DNA of 39,555 nt, taken from Gp7-AA6 sp036001245. Lineage in GTDB: Bacteria > Acidobacteriota > Thermoanaerobaculia > UBA5066 > Gp7-AA6. Location: assembly GCA_036001245.1 (NCBI GenBank), contig DASYUL010000148.1:1-39555 (forward strand), written 5' to 3'. Both the position numbers and the translations under genes were made by a program. Shown here one piece after another: positions 16,160 through 26,177 of the stretch. The notes under the pieces are model-generated. The model ran no database searches. It saw only the letters and a program-made list of their open reading frames with translations, and was not told the DNA's origin. The number at the start of each line of letters is the position of its first letter. Position 1 is the first letter of the stretch.

Positions 16160-16170
16160 AGATAGTATCT
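16160..16170. promoter_or_regulatory. Palindromic AGATAGTATCT between the kinase gene and glnA
   Basis: An 11-base palindrome (16160-16170) in the 72-base divergent region. It contains TAGTAT on the plus strand and TACTAT on the minus strand, so it could supply -10 boxes in both directions or be a regulator site. No good -35 or sigma-54 element is visible. Confidence 0.35.
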
Positions 16171-16216
16171 CCGCAGAATCCGACCATTCGGGGATCCCCG
16201 ACACATGGAGGATACG

Positions 16217-17641
16217 ATGACCGCTCGGGACGCGATCAAGCTCGCGCGAGAGCAGCACGCGAAGTTCGTCGACCTGCGTTTCACGGACGTGCCCGGGCTG
16301 TGGCAGCACTTTTCGATTCCGGTTGCGGAGCTGACCGAGGAGCTCTTCGCGGAGGGGATCGGCTTCGATGGCTCCTCGATCCGCGGCTTCCAGACGATCG
16401 ACGAGTCCGACATGCTTCTCGTCCCCGATCCCGAAACCGCGGCGATGGACCCGTTCACCCTAGACCCGACGCTCGTCCTCGTCTGCGATGTCAAGGACCC
16501 GGTCACCGAAGAGCGGTACAGCCGCGACCCGCGTTACGTCGCGCGAAAGGCGGAGGCATACCTTCAGAAGAGCGGAATCGCCGACACGGTCTATGTCGGC
16601 CCCGAGCTCGAGTTCTTCTTCTTCGACGACATCCGCTTCGACCAGACCTACAACTGCGGCTACTACTACATCGACTCGGAGGCGGGCTTCTGGAACTCGG
16701 GAAGGGAGGGGACGCCCGACCGCCCCAATCTCGGCTACAAGCCGCGCTACAAGCAGGGGTACTTCCCCGTTCCGCCCATGGACAAGTTCCAGGACATTCG
16801 CTCCGCGATGGTGCTCGCGCTGGCGTCCGTCGGGATTCCGGTCGAGGTCCACCATCACGAGGTCGGTACCGCGGGCCAGACCGAAGTGGACATGCGCTTC
16901 GACACGCTCACACGCATGGCGGACAGGGTGCTCTGGTACAAGTACTGCGCGAAGAACACCGCGCGGAAGTTTGGAAAGACGGCTACGTTCATGCCGAAGC
17001 CGATCTTTCAAGACAACGGCTCGGGCATGCACACCCACCAGAGCCTCTGGAAGGACGGGAAGAACCTATTCTTCGAAGCGGGAGGCTACGCCGACATCTC
17101 GCAGATGTGCCTGAACTACATCGGCGGGATCCTCGCGCACGCGCCCGCTCTCTGCGCGCTGATCGCGCCGACTACGAACAGCTATCGGCGACTCGTGCCG
17201 GGTTACGAGGCGCCGATCAACCTCGCCTACAGCAAGCGAAACCGGTCGGCCTGCGTGCGCATCCCGATGTACTCGCGCTCGGAGAAAGCGAAGCGGATCG
17301 AGTTCCGCACACCCGACCCGTCGTGCAATCCATACCTATCGTTCGCGGCGTGCCTCATGGCGGGGTTGGACGGCGTCGAACGAAAGCTCGACCCGGGCGA
17401 GCCGATCGACAAGGATCTTTATGAGCTGCCGCCCGAAGAGGCCGCAAAGGTCAAGCAGCTTCCCGGATCCTTGAGCGAGGTGCTGAACGCTCTCGAAGCG
17501 GACCACGAGTTCCTGATGAAGGGCGGCGTCTTCACGAGCGATCTGATCAGGACCTGGATCGACTACAAGCGCAAGAACGAGGTGGATCCGATCCGGCTTC
17601 GCCCGCATCCCTGGGAATTCGCGCTCTACTTCGACATCTGA
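16217..17641 (+). CDS. glnA: Type I (beta) glutamine synthetase
   Basis: Makes glutamine from glutamate, ammonia and ATP in the cytoplasm. About 474 residues, the normal GSI length. Motifs: FDGSSIRGF, GPELEFFFF, VEVHHHEVGTAGQTEVD, NGSGMHTHQSLW, and the substrate loop APTTNSYRRLVPGYEAP. Tyr402 in DLYELPPEEA matches the E. coli adenylylation site (Tyr397), so the enzyme is of the GSI-beta kind that GlnE can modify; no glnE or glnB lies in the window. Two in-frame ATGs exist (16205, 16217). The second is preferred because the SD GGAGGA (16207-16212) overlaps the first. It is flanked by kinase genes on both sides. Confidence 0.97.
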   Translation: MTARDAIKLAREQHAKFVDLRFTDVPGLWQHFSIPVAELTEELFAEGIGFDGSSIRGFQTIDESDMLLVPDPETAAMDPFTLDPTLVLVCDVKDPVTEERYSRDPRYVARKAEAYLQKSGIADTVYVGPELEFFFFDDIRFDQTYNCGYYYIDSEAGFWNSGREGTPDRPNLGYKPRYKQGYFPVPPMDKFQDIRSAMVLALASVGIPVEVHHHEVGTAGQTEVDMRFDTLTRMADRVLWYKYCAKNTARKFGKTATFMPKPIFQDNGSGMHTHQSLWKDGKNLFFEAGGYADISQMCLNYIGGILAHAPALCALIAPTTNSYRRLVPGYEAPINLAYSKRNRSACVRIPMYSRSEKAKRIEFRTPDPSCNPYLSFAACLMAGLDGVERKLDPGEPIDKDLYELPPEEAAKVKQLPGSLSEVLNALEADHEFLMKGGVFTSDLIRTWIDYKRKNEVDPIRLRPHPWEFALYFDI

Positions 17642-17657
17642 TCGCCAGCCGGGAGGC

Positions 17658-20047
17658 TCATGGTCGAAGACCGATGCGTTCCAGGATGTCCTGAAAGCGT
17701 GGATCGGAACGGAGAGGATCGAAAACCGGATCCACGCCGATCGAACCCAGATTCGCGGAACGTTCGCCGACCGCCCGGTTCAGCCACTCGAACACACGGT
17801 CTTCGTCGCCCAGACCGGTGTAGAGGATCGCCATGTCGAGAGGCGAAACATAGGAAGCTTTCGATAGCTCCTTGAGACGCGAGAGAACTCGGAGCGCGTC
17901 GTCTCGCCGTCCCGCCACTGCGTAAGCGTGTCCGAGAAGGGCGAGTGTTTCGCTCGATTCGCCTACGCTGTTGGCTCTTTCGAAGGCTGTGATCGCCTCA
18001 CTGAACATTCCCTTCTCCCGGTACGACTGGCCGAGGAAGAGGTTGGCTATGCGGAAGTTTGGCTCCTCAGACAGCGCCTTCCGTACCTGCGCGATCGCCC
18101 GGTCGTATCGGCGGGCCAGGTAAAAGGCGCCGCCCAAGGAGGATCGAACGATAAGCGAGAGCGGATCGAGTTTCTCGGCTGTTTGCCCTTCCCGGATCGC
18201 CTCGTCATGCCGCCCCCGCTGCGACAGGTATTCGCCGTACCACTGATGCGCCGTCGCGTAGCTCGGATTGAGTGAGAGCGAGCGCCGGAACTCCTTTTCT
18301 GCGGGATCCCATTCGAGCTCGTCCCACTCGACCGATGCCAGCGACGTGTGCGCCTCCGCCAAGGAGTCGTCCAGCTCGAGTGCTTTCGAAGCGGCCGCTC
18401 GGGCGCGACGATGTCCTTCTTCGGCCTCGATCAAGCGATAGCTGGTGAGGACGATGTACGTGTCGGCCAGCCCGGCATGGGGAGCCGCCCAAGTCGGACT
18501 CCGCTCGATCGATTCCTGGAAGTACCCGATCGCCTTCTGAAAGCCCTCCCGTGTTCGCCTGTTCCACTGGAAACGGCCCTTGAGGTAAGCCTCGTGAGCC
18601 TCGGGGTCGACTTGTGGCGCCCGGCTGAGGCCAGCTCGCTCCTGCGGAGTCACCTGAGCGCGGACTTCGTCCGCGACCGCGCGCGCGACGTCGCTCTGGA
18701 GCGCGAGAACGTCCCGCGCGTCCCGCTCGTAGTCTCTAGCCCAGAGGTGTGTATCTGTCGAAGCGTGGATGAGCTGTGCCGAGATGCGAACCCGGTCGCC
18801 CGATCGAAGCACGGAACCTTCCACGATTCCTTCCACGTCGAGCTCCCGGCCGATCTCCGGCAGGGGTTTGCGCGTCCCCTTGTAGCGCATGACCGAGGTG
18901 CGCGAAATGACCTTGAGCGACCGGATCCTGGCGAGGTTTGAGATGAGCGCCTCCGTCATTCCGTCGGCGAAGTACTCCTGCTCCGGGTCGAGCGAGAGGT
19001 TCTGTAGCGGCAGAACGGCGAGCGACTGGATCGATTGCGGAGGCGCTCCGCCCGTGAGCCGCCGGCGGATTCCGCCGACGTCGAACGAGATCAGCGCAGC
19101 CAGAGCGGCGACGGCGATGAATGCGAGAGTGATCGGCCGATAGGAGGGACGCGGACGAGACAGCGGCGCCGCAAGCGCAGACGGCGCCGACGAGGAAACC
19201 GTGACCGTCTCCTCGATCGCGTAGGCGAGGTCACTCGCCGATTGAAACCGCTCCGCGGGACTCTTCTCGAGGCATCGCCGGACGATCCGGTCGAGCGGCG
19301 GCGGGACCTCGGCTACCGTTCGGGAAGGCTCGGGAGGGTCGTCCCGCAGAATCGCGCTCATCGTCTCCGCGGCGGTGCCGCCGAAAGCGCGCTGACCCGT
19401 CAGCATCTCGTAGAACACCGTTCCGAGCGAGAAGAGGTCGGAGCGGTGATCCGCCGGTTGGCCCTTCACCTGCTCGGGCGACATGTAACCGGCCGTCCCC
19501 ATGACGACGCCCGGCTCTGTCCCGGCGGTCTCGGTCGCGACTCCAGTCAGTGGACCCGCGCTCGTCTCAGGATGCTTCAGCTTCGCGAGACCGAAGTCGA
19601 GGATCTTGACTCGACCGTCTCTCGTAACGAAAAGGTTCTCCGGCTTCAGGTCTCGGTGGACGATCCCCCTTTCGTGCGCCGCGGCGAGCCCGCGTGCGAT
19701 CTGCGCCCCGTAGTCGAGGCACTTGCGCACCGCAAGACGGCCGCCCGGGAGCTTCTCGCGCAGAGTCTCCCCTTCCAGAAGCTCGGTGACGACGTACGGC
19801 GCGCCTCCCTCGGACCCGAAGTCGTGGATCGTCAGGATGTTCGGATGGTTCAGCGCCGAGGCCGCGCGCGCCTCCTGTTCGAACCGGCGCAATCGGTCGG
19901 CGTCCTGCGAGAAGGACTCCGGCAGCACCTTGACCGCAACCTCGCGGTGGAGCCGCGTGTCGCGCGCCCGGTAGACCTCTCCCATCCCTCCCGCGCCGAG
20001 CGCCGAGAGAATTTCGTAGGGGCCGAGGCGGGCACCGGCGGAAATGG

Positions 20048-20051
<4 letters not shown>
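17658..20051 (-). CDS. Membrane Ser/Thr protein kinase with FlgO/TolB-N domain and TPR array
   Basis: A 797-residue receptor-like kinase from a GTG at 20051. The kinase domain (1-280) has K41, HRDLKPEN (132-139), DFG (152-154) and GTAGYMSPEQ. One transmembrane helix (ITLAFIAVAALAALISF, about 307-323) follows. Next is a domain starting IQSLAVLPLQNLS...EYFADGMTEALISNL (about 341-470), as found in adenylate-cyclase-linked and kinase-linked FlgO/TolB-N-like regions. The rest (about 480-797) is a TPR array (ALELDDSLAEAHTSLASVEW type helices). The start overlaps the stop of the upstream paralogue (GTGA). The gene converges on glnA with 16 bases between. The TPR part would lie outside the cytoplasm. 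Confidence 0.93.
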
Positions 20052-22453
<2,402 letters not shown>

Positions 22454-22468
22454 CGAGTTGCGTCGAGT

Positions 22469-22516
22469 CTATTCGACCGGAACCGCGACGTTGCGATTCC
22501 GGCAACGAGCGAATAG
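22469..22516. promoter_or_regulatory. Nested inverted repeats between the divergent kinase and amidohydrolase genes
   Basis: CTATTCG (22469-22475) pairs with CGAATAG (22510-22516), and inside it CCGGAA (22477-22482) pairs with TTCCGG (22497-22502). The outer arms read GAATAG in the outward direction on each strand and could be -10 boxes of divergent promoters, with the inner repeat as a binding site. No convincing -35 boxes are seen. Confidence 0.4.
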
Positions 22517-22547
22517 GGTTCTCCCGATTTCTTCCAGGAGGACGGAA

Positions 22548-23873
22548 ATGCGCTCTCTCGATCGTCGGGCGGTGGTTTGCTTTCTCGTCGGGATGTCCCT
22601 CGCGGTCCTTCCCGCGCGAGCGGCCAAGGCCGTCACCGTGATCCGAGCGGGGACGCTCATCGACGGAAAGTCCGCGACGCCGCGGCGCGACCAGGTGATC
22701 GTGATCCGCGGAAGCCGAATCGAGAGCGTCGGCGACGCCGCATCGGTGAAGATTCCCGAAGGCGCCGCGGTGATCGATCTCTCCCGCGCGACGGTCCTTC
22801 CGGGTCTCATCGACGCGCACACCCACGTCTTTCTGCAGGGCGAAGACCCCGCCGACGGCGGCTACGACGTCCAGCTCCTGAAGCACGGGCTCGCGTTCCG
22901 CGCCGCGAGGGCGACGGCCTCCGCGCGCCGCGCGCTCGAGCAGGGCTTCACGACGATCCGGGACGTCGAGACCGAAGGAGCCGGCTACGGCGACGTTGGG
23001 ATCAAGCAGGCGATCGAGGCGGGATACGTCCCGGGCCCACGGATGTTCGTCGTCACGCGCGCGATCTCGACGACGGGCGGCTACAACCTGGAGGGGTACG
23101 CGCCCGAGATCGACGTCCCGAAGGGCGCGCAGATCGTCGACGGCCCGGTCGAGGCGCGCAAGGCCGCCCGCGAGCAGCTCGACCACGGCGCGGACTGGAT
23201 CAAGGTTTACATGACGCATCGGTCGTGGGTGGACGCGAAAGGGAACCTGGTCTCTCAGCCGACGCTGACTCTCGACGAAATCAAGGCGATCGTCGACGAG
23301 GCGCACGGCTGGGGAAAGAAGGTCGCGTGCCACGCGTACGGCGGTATCGGTCTTCACCGGGCGCTCGACGGCGGCTGCGACTCGATCGAGCACGGCCTCG
23401 ACCTGGACGACGCGGCAATCGCGCAGATGGTGAAGCAGGGCACCTGGCTCTGCCCGACGATGAGCGTCTACTACGACCACAACTCTCCGCCCGAAACGCC
23501 CGCCGGGCAGCGGGATCGCAAACGCATCGCGCTCCACGGGCCGTCGCTTCAGAGGGCCTACAAGGCCGGGGTCAAGATCGCCTTCGGGACCGACGTGGGC
23601 GGGTTCTCCTGGAACGACCCGATCGCGCGTGAGTTCCCGCGGATGGTCGAGTTCGGGATGAGCCCGACCGCGGCGATCCAGTCCGCCACGTCGAAGGCCG
23701 CCGAGATGCTCGGGATGTCGGGCCAGCTCGGCGTCGTCGCTCCGAGCGCCTACGCCGACATCGTCGCGGTCCCAGGCGATCCCGTCGCCGACGTGAAGGA
23801 GCTCGGGCGGGTCTTCTTCGTCATGAAAGACGGGAGAGTCTTCCGCAACGAGCCGGCGGGAGCTTCACGCTGA
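22548..23873 (+). CDS. Exported amidohydrolase (imidazolonepropionase/prolidase-like subgroup)
   Basis: A 441-residue binuclear-metal amidohydrolase with signal peptide (RAVVCFLVGMSLAVLPARA). Metal and catalytic motifs are visible: DAHTHV, the bridging Lys in WIKVYMT, His in CHAYGG, His in SIEHGLDL, and Asp in AFGTDVGG. This set matches the subgroup of periplasmic amidohydrolases that act on Xaa-Pro or other N-acyl dipeptides; the actual substrate is not readable. The ATG at 22548 is chosen because it follows the SD AGGAGG and begins the signal peptide. The frame upstream of it is probably untranslated. The stop overlaps the next gene's apparent CTG start. Confidence 0.88.
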   Translation: MRSLDRRAVVCFLVGMSLAVLPARAAKAVTVIRAGTLIDGKSATPRRDQVIVIRGSRIESVGDAASVKIPEGAAVIDLSRATVLPGLIDAHTHVFLQGEDPADGGYDVQLLKHGLAFRAARATASARRALEQGFTTIRDVETEGAGYGDVGIKQAIEAGYVPGPRMFVVTRAISTTGGYNLEGYAPEIDVPKGAQIVDGPVEARKAAREQLDHGADWIKVYMTHRSWVDAKGNLVSQPTLTLDEIKAIVDEAHGWGKKVACHAYGGIGLHRALDGGCDSIEHGLDLDDAAIAQMVKQGTWLCPTMSVYYDHNSPPETPAGQRDRKRIALHGPSLQRAYKAGVKIAFGTDVGGFSWNDPIAREFPRMVEFGMSPTAAIQSATSKAAEMLGMSGQLGVVAPSAYADIVAVPGDPVADVKELGRVFFVMKDGRVFRNEPAGASR

Positions 23874-24769
23874 CCGCCGTTCTGGTCCTCCTCCTCTCGG
23901 CCGCGTTGCTTCAGACGGAGCTCGAGAAGGTCGTCCGCGAGTTTCCGGGAACGATCGGGATCGCCGCGACGAACCTTGGGACCGGGGAGACGATCGCGGT
24001 GAACGCAGACGTCCGCTTTCCCACAGCGAGCCTGATCAAGGTCGCCGTGATGGTCGAGCTCTATCACCAGATCGCGGAGGGAAAGCTCCGGCGCGACACG
24101 AAGGTGACGCTCCACGATTCGGACAAGGCGGGCGACGAGACCGTGCCGCTCAACATGCTGCACGACGGGCTGCAGTTGACGGTCGCCGACCTGACGAACC
24201 TGATGATCGCGTACAGCGACAACACCGCAACGAATCTTCTCGTCCGGCGAGTCGGGACCGCGAACGTCGACCGCCGGATGGTCTCCTACGAACTGACGCA
24301 GACGAAGATCTTCCGGCCGACTTTTCGTGATGGACACCCCGACGTCTTTCCGGAGCTGGAGAAAGAGTTCGGCCTCGGGATGACGACGCCCCGCGAGGCC
24401 GCGCGGCTCATTCAGCTGATCGCGGAGGGAAAGGTCGTCAACCGCGCCATTTGCGACGAGATGCTCGCCATTCTGCGGAAGCAACAGGACCGGGCGATGA
24501 TCCCCCGGTTACTTCCCTTCGAGCGCGACCGGATCTCGGTCGCCAACAAGACCGGCTGGGACGAAGAGAAGAATCCCGACGCCGCCGGATTCAAAGGCGA
24601 CGTCCGCAGCGACGCCGCCTACGTCGAGAGTCCGAAGGCGCGCTACGTGATCGCGATCTGCGCGCGCAAGGTCCGTGACAAGAGGCCCGGTGTGGACAAC
24701 CAGGCTCTCGTGACGGGCGCGCGACTCTCGCGGATGGTGTACGACCACTTTAAGGCGTCCAGCAGATAG
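23870..24769 (+). CDS. Class A beta-lactamase-like serine hydrolase, exported, apparent CTG start
   Basis: A 299-residue penicillin-recognising protein with Ser-x-x-Lys in TASLIK (S54, K57), SDN (116-118) and KTG (227-229), in class A order. The omega-loop ExxN motif is not clear: the segment before MTTP reads FPELEKEFGLG. It may therefore be a beta-lactamase relative or a small D,D-peptidase-like enzyme, not a proven resistance enzyme. No ATG or GTG precedes the active site at the right place. A CTG at 23870 overlaps the amidohydrolase stop (CTGA) and adds the signal peptide TAVLVLLLSAALL; TTG at 23906 would remove it. A weak stem follows the stop (24771-24791). Confidence 0.8.
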   Translation: MTAVLVLLLSAALLQTELEKVVREFPGTIGIAATNLGTGETIAVNADVRFPTASLIKVAVMVELYHQIAEGKLRRDTKVTLHDSDKAGDETVPLNMLHDGLQLTVADLTNLMIAYSDNTATNLLVRRVGTANVDRRMVSYELTQTKIFRPTFRDGHPDVFPELEKEFGLGMTTPREAARLIQLIAEGKVVNRAICDEMLAILRKQQDRAMIPRLLPFERDRISVANKTGWDEEKNPDAAGFKGDVRSDAAYVESPKARYVIAICARKVRDKRPGVDNQALVTGARLSRMVYDHFKASSR

Positions 24770-24844
24770 CTCTCGCGCTTCCTTTGCGAGACTGCGCTCG
24801 ATGATCAGCGGCGCGGGACCTTCGGGTTGACGGCGGCGGCCGGT

Positions 24845-24934
24845 TCGCGCCCGGTAGACCTCTCCCATCCCGCCGGCACCGAGCGGCGTCTGTAACTCGT
24901 AGGGTCCGAATCGGGAGCCGCTCCGCGGTGTCAC
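24845..24934 (-). pseudogene. Amputated 5' end of a Ser/Thr kinase gene
   Basis: About 30 codons from a GTG at 24934 encode the canonical kinase beginning (SRFGPYELQTPLGAGGMG, then EVYRAR) and then homology stops at YRAR. What follows (TGRRRQPEGP...) is unrelated, and the frame runs into the antisense of the upstream gene. Its GTG overlaps the stop of the PIN toxin (GTGA, 24931-24934). After the break a different frame reads EPAAAVNPKVPRR and then stops; that could be the tail of another lost gene. Bases 24770-24844 hold only this scar and a weak stem. Confidence 0.8.
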
Positions 24935-25377
24935 GTCGCGAAATCTCTCAGCTGAAGAATCCGCAATCCCGGCACTGCCGGCAGGTCGCGGTCATTCGTC
25001 AGCAGAACCGAACAGCCGCCCGACAGCGCTGCCGAGAGCTGAATCGCGTCGGGCGTTCGAAGGCTCGCATGGATGGCTCGCAGCTGCGCCGCAGCACGCA
25101 GCTGCGCTCGATCGATGTCGATCACACGGAGGCCACGGCTACGCGTGAGAACCTGCTCATACCGTTCGGCCAGAGGAATGTTTCCGGTCCCGTACGGGAC
25201 CACGAGAACCTCCAGCAAGGTCAGGCTCGATGCGACCGCCGGAAGACGCCTTGCGTCGATCGCTGCGAAGATTGGATCGATCATCGGCAGAAAGAGCAAA
25301 TGCTCCTCGATGAAGTAGATGAAGACGACGGTATCGAGGGCAATTGGGCCATCGCCGATCTCGCGGATCAGCCCCAC
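24931..25377 (-). CDS. vapC: PIN-domain ribonuclease toxin of a second VapBC-type module
   Basis: A 148-residue PIN-domain protein from a GTG at 25377, overlapping the antitoxin 3' end by ten bases. Acidic residues sit in place: Asp in IALDTVVFIYFIEEH, Glu in LTLLEVLV, Asp in RTPDAIQLSAAL and Asp in LLTNDRDLPAV. The TPDAIQLSAAL and TNDRDL segments mark the PIN branch often paired with Arc/FitA-like antitoxins. It should cleave RNA when its partner is lost. The module lies between two kinase gene fragments, which suggests arrival or retention in a rearranged spot. Confidence 0.88.
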   Translation of the reverse strand: MGLIREIGDGPIALDTVVFIYFIEEHLLFLPMIDPIFAAIDARRLPAVASSLTLLEVLVVPYGTGNIPLAERYEQVLTRSRGLRVIDIDRAQLRAAAQLRAIHASLRTPDAIQLSAALSGGCSVLLTNDRDLPAVPGLRILQLRDFAT

Positions 25378-25598
25378 GACTTGCGCTCGGAATCGACGTG
25401 AGCCGCCGCATCGATTCCGGTCCACTGCTCCTTGCCAAGACCCCGCAACGTCAAGATCGACAGGAGATTGGGAGACTCGAGCGCGTCGTCCAAAATCTTC
25501 GTCACCTCCTGGGCGACGGACCGATGCTGTTGCTTCGCTCGCTTCTGGAGCTTGCGGTAGAGCGAATCGGGAAGATTTTTCACGTTGAGAGTGGCCAT
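25368..25598 (-). CDS. vapB: Ribbon-helix-helix (FitA/Arc-like) antitoxin
   Basis: A 76-residue antitoxin. Residues 1-45 (MATLNVKNLPDSLYRKLQKR...VAQEVTKILDDAL) are the FitA/Arc-type RHH DNA-binding fold, while the C-terminal part (LRGLGKEQWTGIDAAAHVD) would bind the PIN toxin. The SD GGAGG lies inside the upstream operator palindrome. It is different in type from the VapB at 3301, so the two modules are unlikely to cross-react, though that is untested. Confidence 0.88.
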   Translation of the reverse strand: MATLNVKNLPDSLYRKLQKRAKQQHRSVAQEVTKILDDALESPNLLSILTLRGLGKEQWTGIDAAAHVDSERKSWG

Positions 25599-25601
25599 TT
25601 G

Positions 25602-25648
25602 TCCTCCATAATTCCTCCATTATGGAGGATAGACAGTCCAGGTGTCAC
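25602..25648 (-). promoter_or_regulatory. Promoter with an 11-bp perfect inverted-repeat operator for the second VapBC-type module
   Basis: Minus strand: -35 GTGACA (25648-25643) and -10 CATAAT (25624-25619), each 5 of 6 matches, with an 18-bp spacer. TCCTCCATAAT (25602-25612) and ATTATGGAGGA (25619-25629) form an 11-bp perfect inverted repeat with a 6-bp centre that covers the -10 box and the SD. An RHH repressor bound here would block both polymerase and the leader. Confidence 0.75.
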
Positions 25649-25794
25649 TTCAATCCGTCGACGCGAGAGAGATCATTCAGGAACCGTCGGTACGTGTAGG
25701 CGGAGACCTCCCCCATCCCTCCGGCCCCGAGAGGGCCGATGAATTCGTAGGGGCCGAGGCGACGAGCTGCGGAAGAAGCCGGCTTCGAGGTCAA
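25645..25794 (-). pseudogene. Kinase gene with a very large internal deletion (49-residue remnant)
   Basis: From a TTG at 25794 the frame gives a kinase beginning (AARRLGPYEFIGPLGAGGMG, then EV) and switches directly to SAYTYRRFLNDLSRVDGLK followed by a stop. That tail matches how propeller-type acidobacterial kinases usually end (YRRFLSDLxxVEGLK, from memory). So N- and C-terminal ends appear joined in frame after loss of roughly 2-2.5 kb. No catalytic residues remain. Confidence 0.75.
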
Positions 25795-25866
25795 GGTTTG
25801 GTCTCCGCCTCGGTCGTGCCCATCTTTCCGAGAGCACCGGTAGACGAGCCGAGGCGGCGCCGACCA

Positions 25867-26070
25867 TGGAAAGACCTGCTCGCCGGCACGACGCTCGGAA
25901 GCTCGGTCGTCTTCCTGTGCAGCGATCGGTTTCGCGAGAAGGCGCATCGCTGGCCCTCCTACGCCGCGAACATCCTGATCCACGAAGAGCTGCATTCGCT
26001 CGGGCTGGAAGAGAATCCTCCGTCGAGCGAGCAGATCACTCTCCAGGTGGTGGATCGCTGCGGACGCTGA
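25867..26070 (+). pseudogene. C-terminal fragment of a lost metallopeptidase
   Basis: The last ~66 codons encode LLAGTTLGSSVVFLCS... and ILIHEELHSLGLEENPPSS, ending VVDRCGR. This is a zinc-site His motif (HEELH) followed by the GLGENPPSS-type signature of a small acidobacterial peptidase family as I remember it. The upstream part of the frame overlaps the antisense of the deleted kinase, so the N-terminus has been replaced. It is probably not functional. Bases 26071-26177 hold a small CCCGT/ACGGG stem and nothing else I can support. Confidence 0.7.
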
Positions 26071-26177
26071 GAGAAAAGTGCATTCTTGACTGCAGCCCGT
26101 TCACGGGTGGGAGAAAACGTCACGCTCGATGCGCCCTCCACTTGTTCGCGGGACCGTGCGACTGTAGCCTCTTGTCG

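Noticed and set aside
13874..16165. 763-residue plus-strand frame opposite the propeller kinase
   Set aside because: It is the reverse complement of a kinase with every catalytic motif, and no recognisable domain appears on the plus strand.
16145..16216. Sigma-54 promoter or glutamine riboswitch before glnA
   Set aside because: No GG/GC element pair typical of sigma-54 and no conserved riboswitch core can be seen; the region is only 72 bases.
23870..24769. A confident antibiotic-resistance gene
   Set aside because: SxxK, SDN and KTG are present but the ExxN of the omega loop is not clear, so resistance cannot be claimed from sequence.
24509..24934. A 141-residue protein starting as a kinase
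   Set aside because: After about 30 codons it is antisense to the beta-lactamase-like gene and the spacer. Only the short kinase part is real homology, so it is called a remnant.
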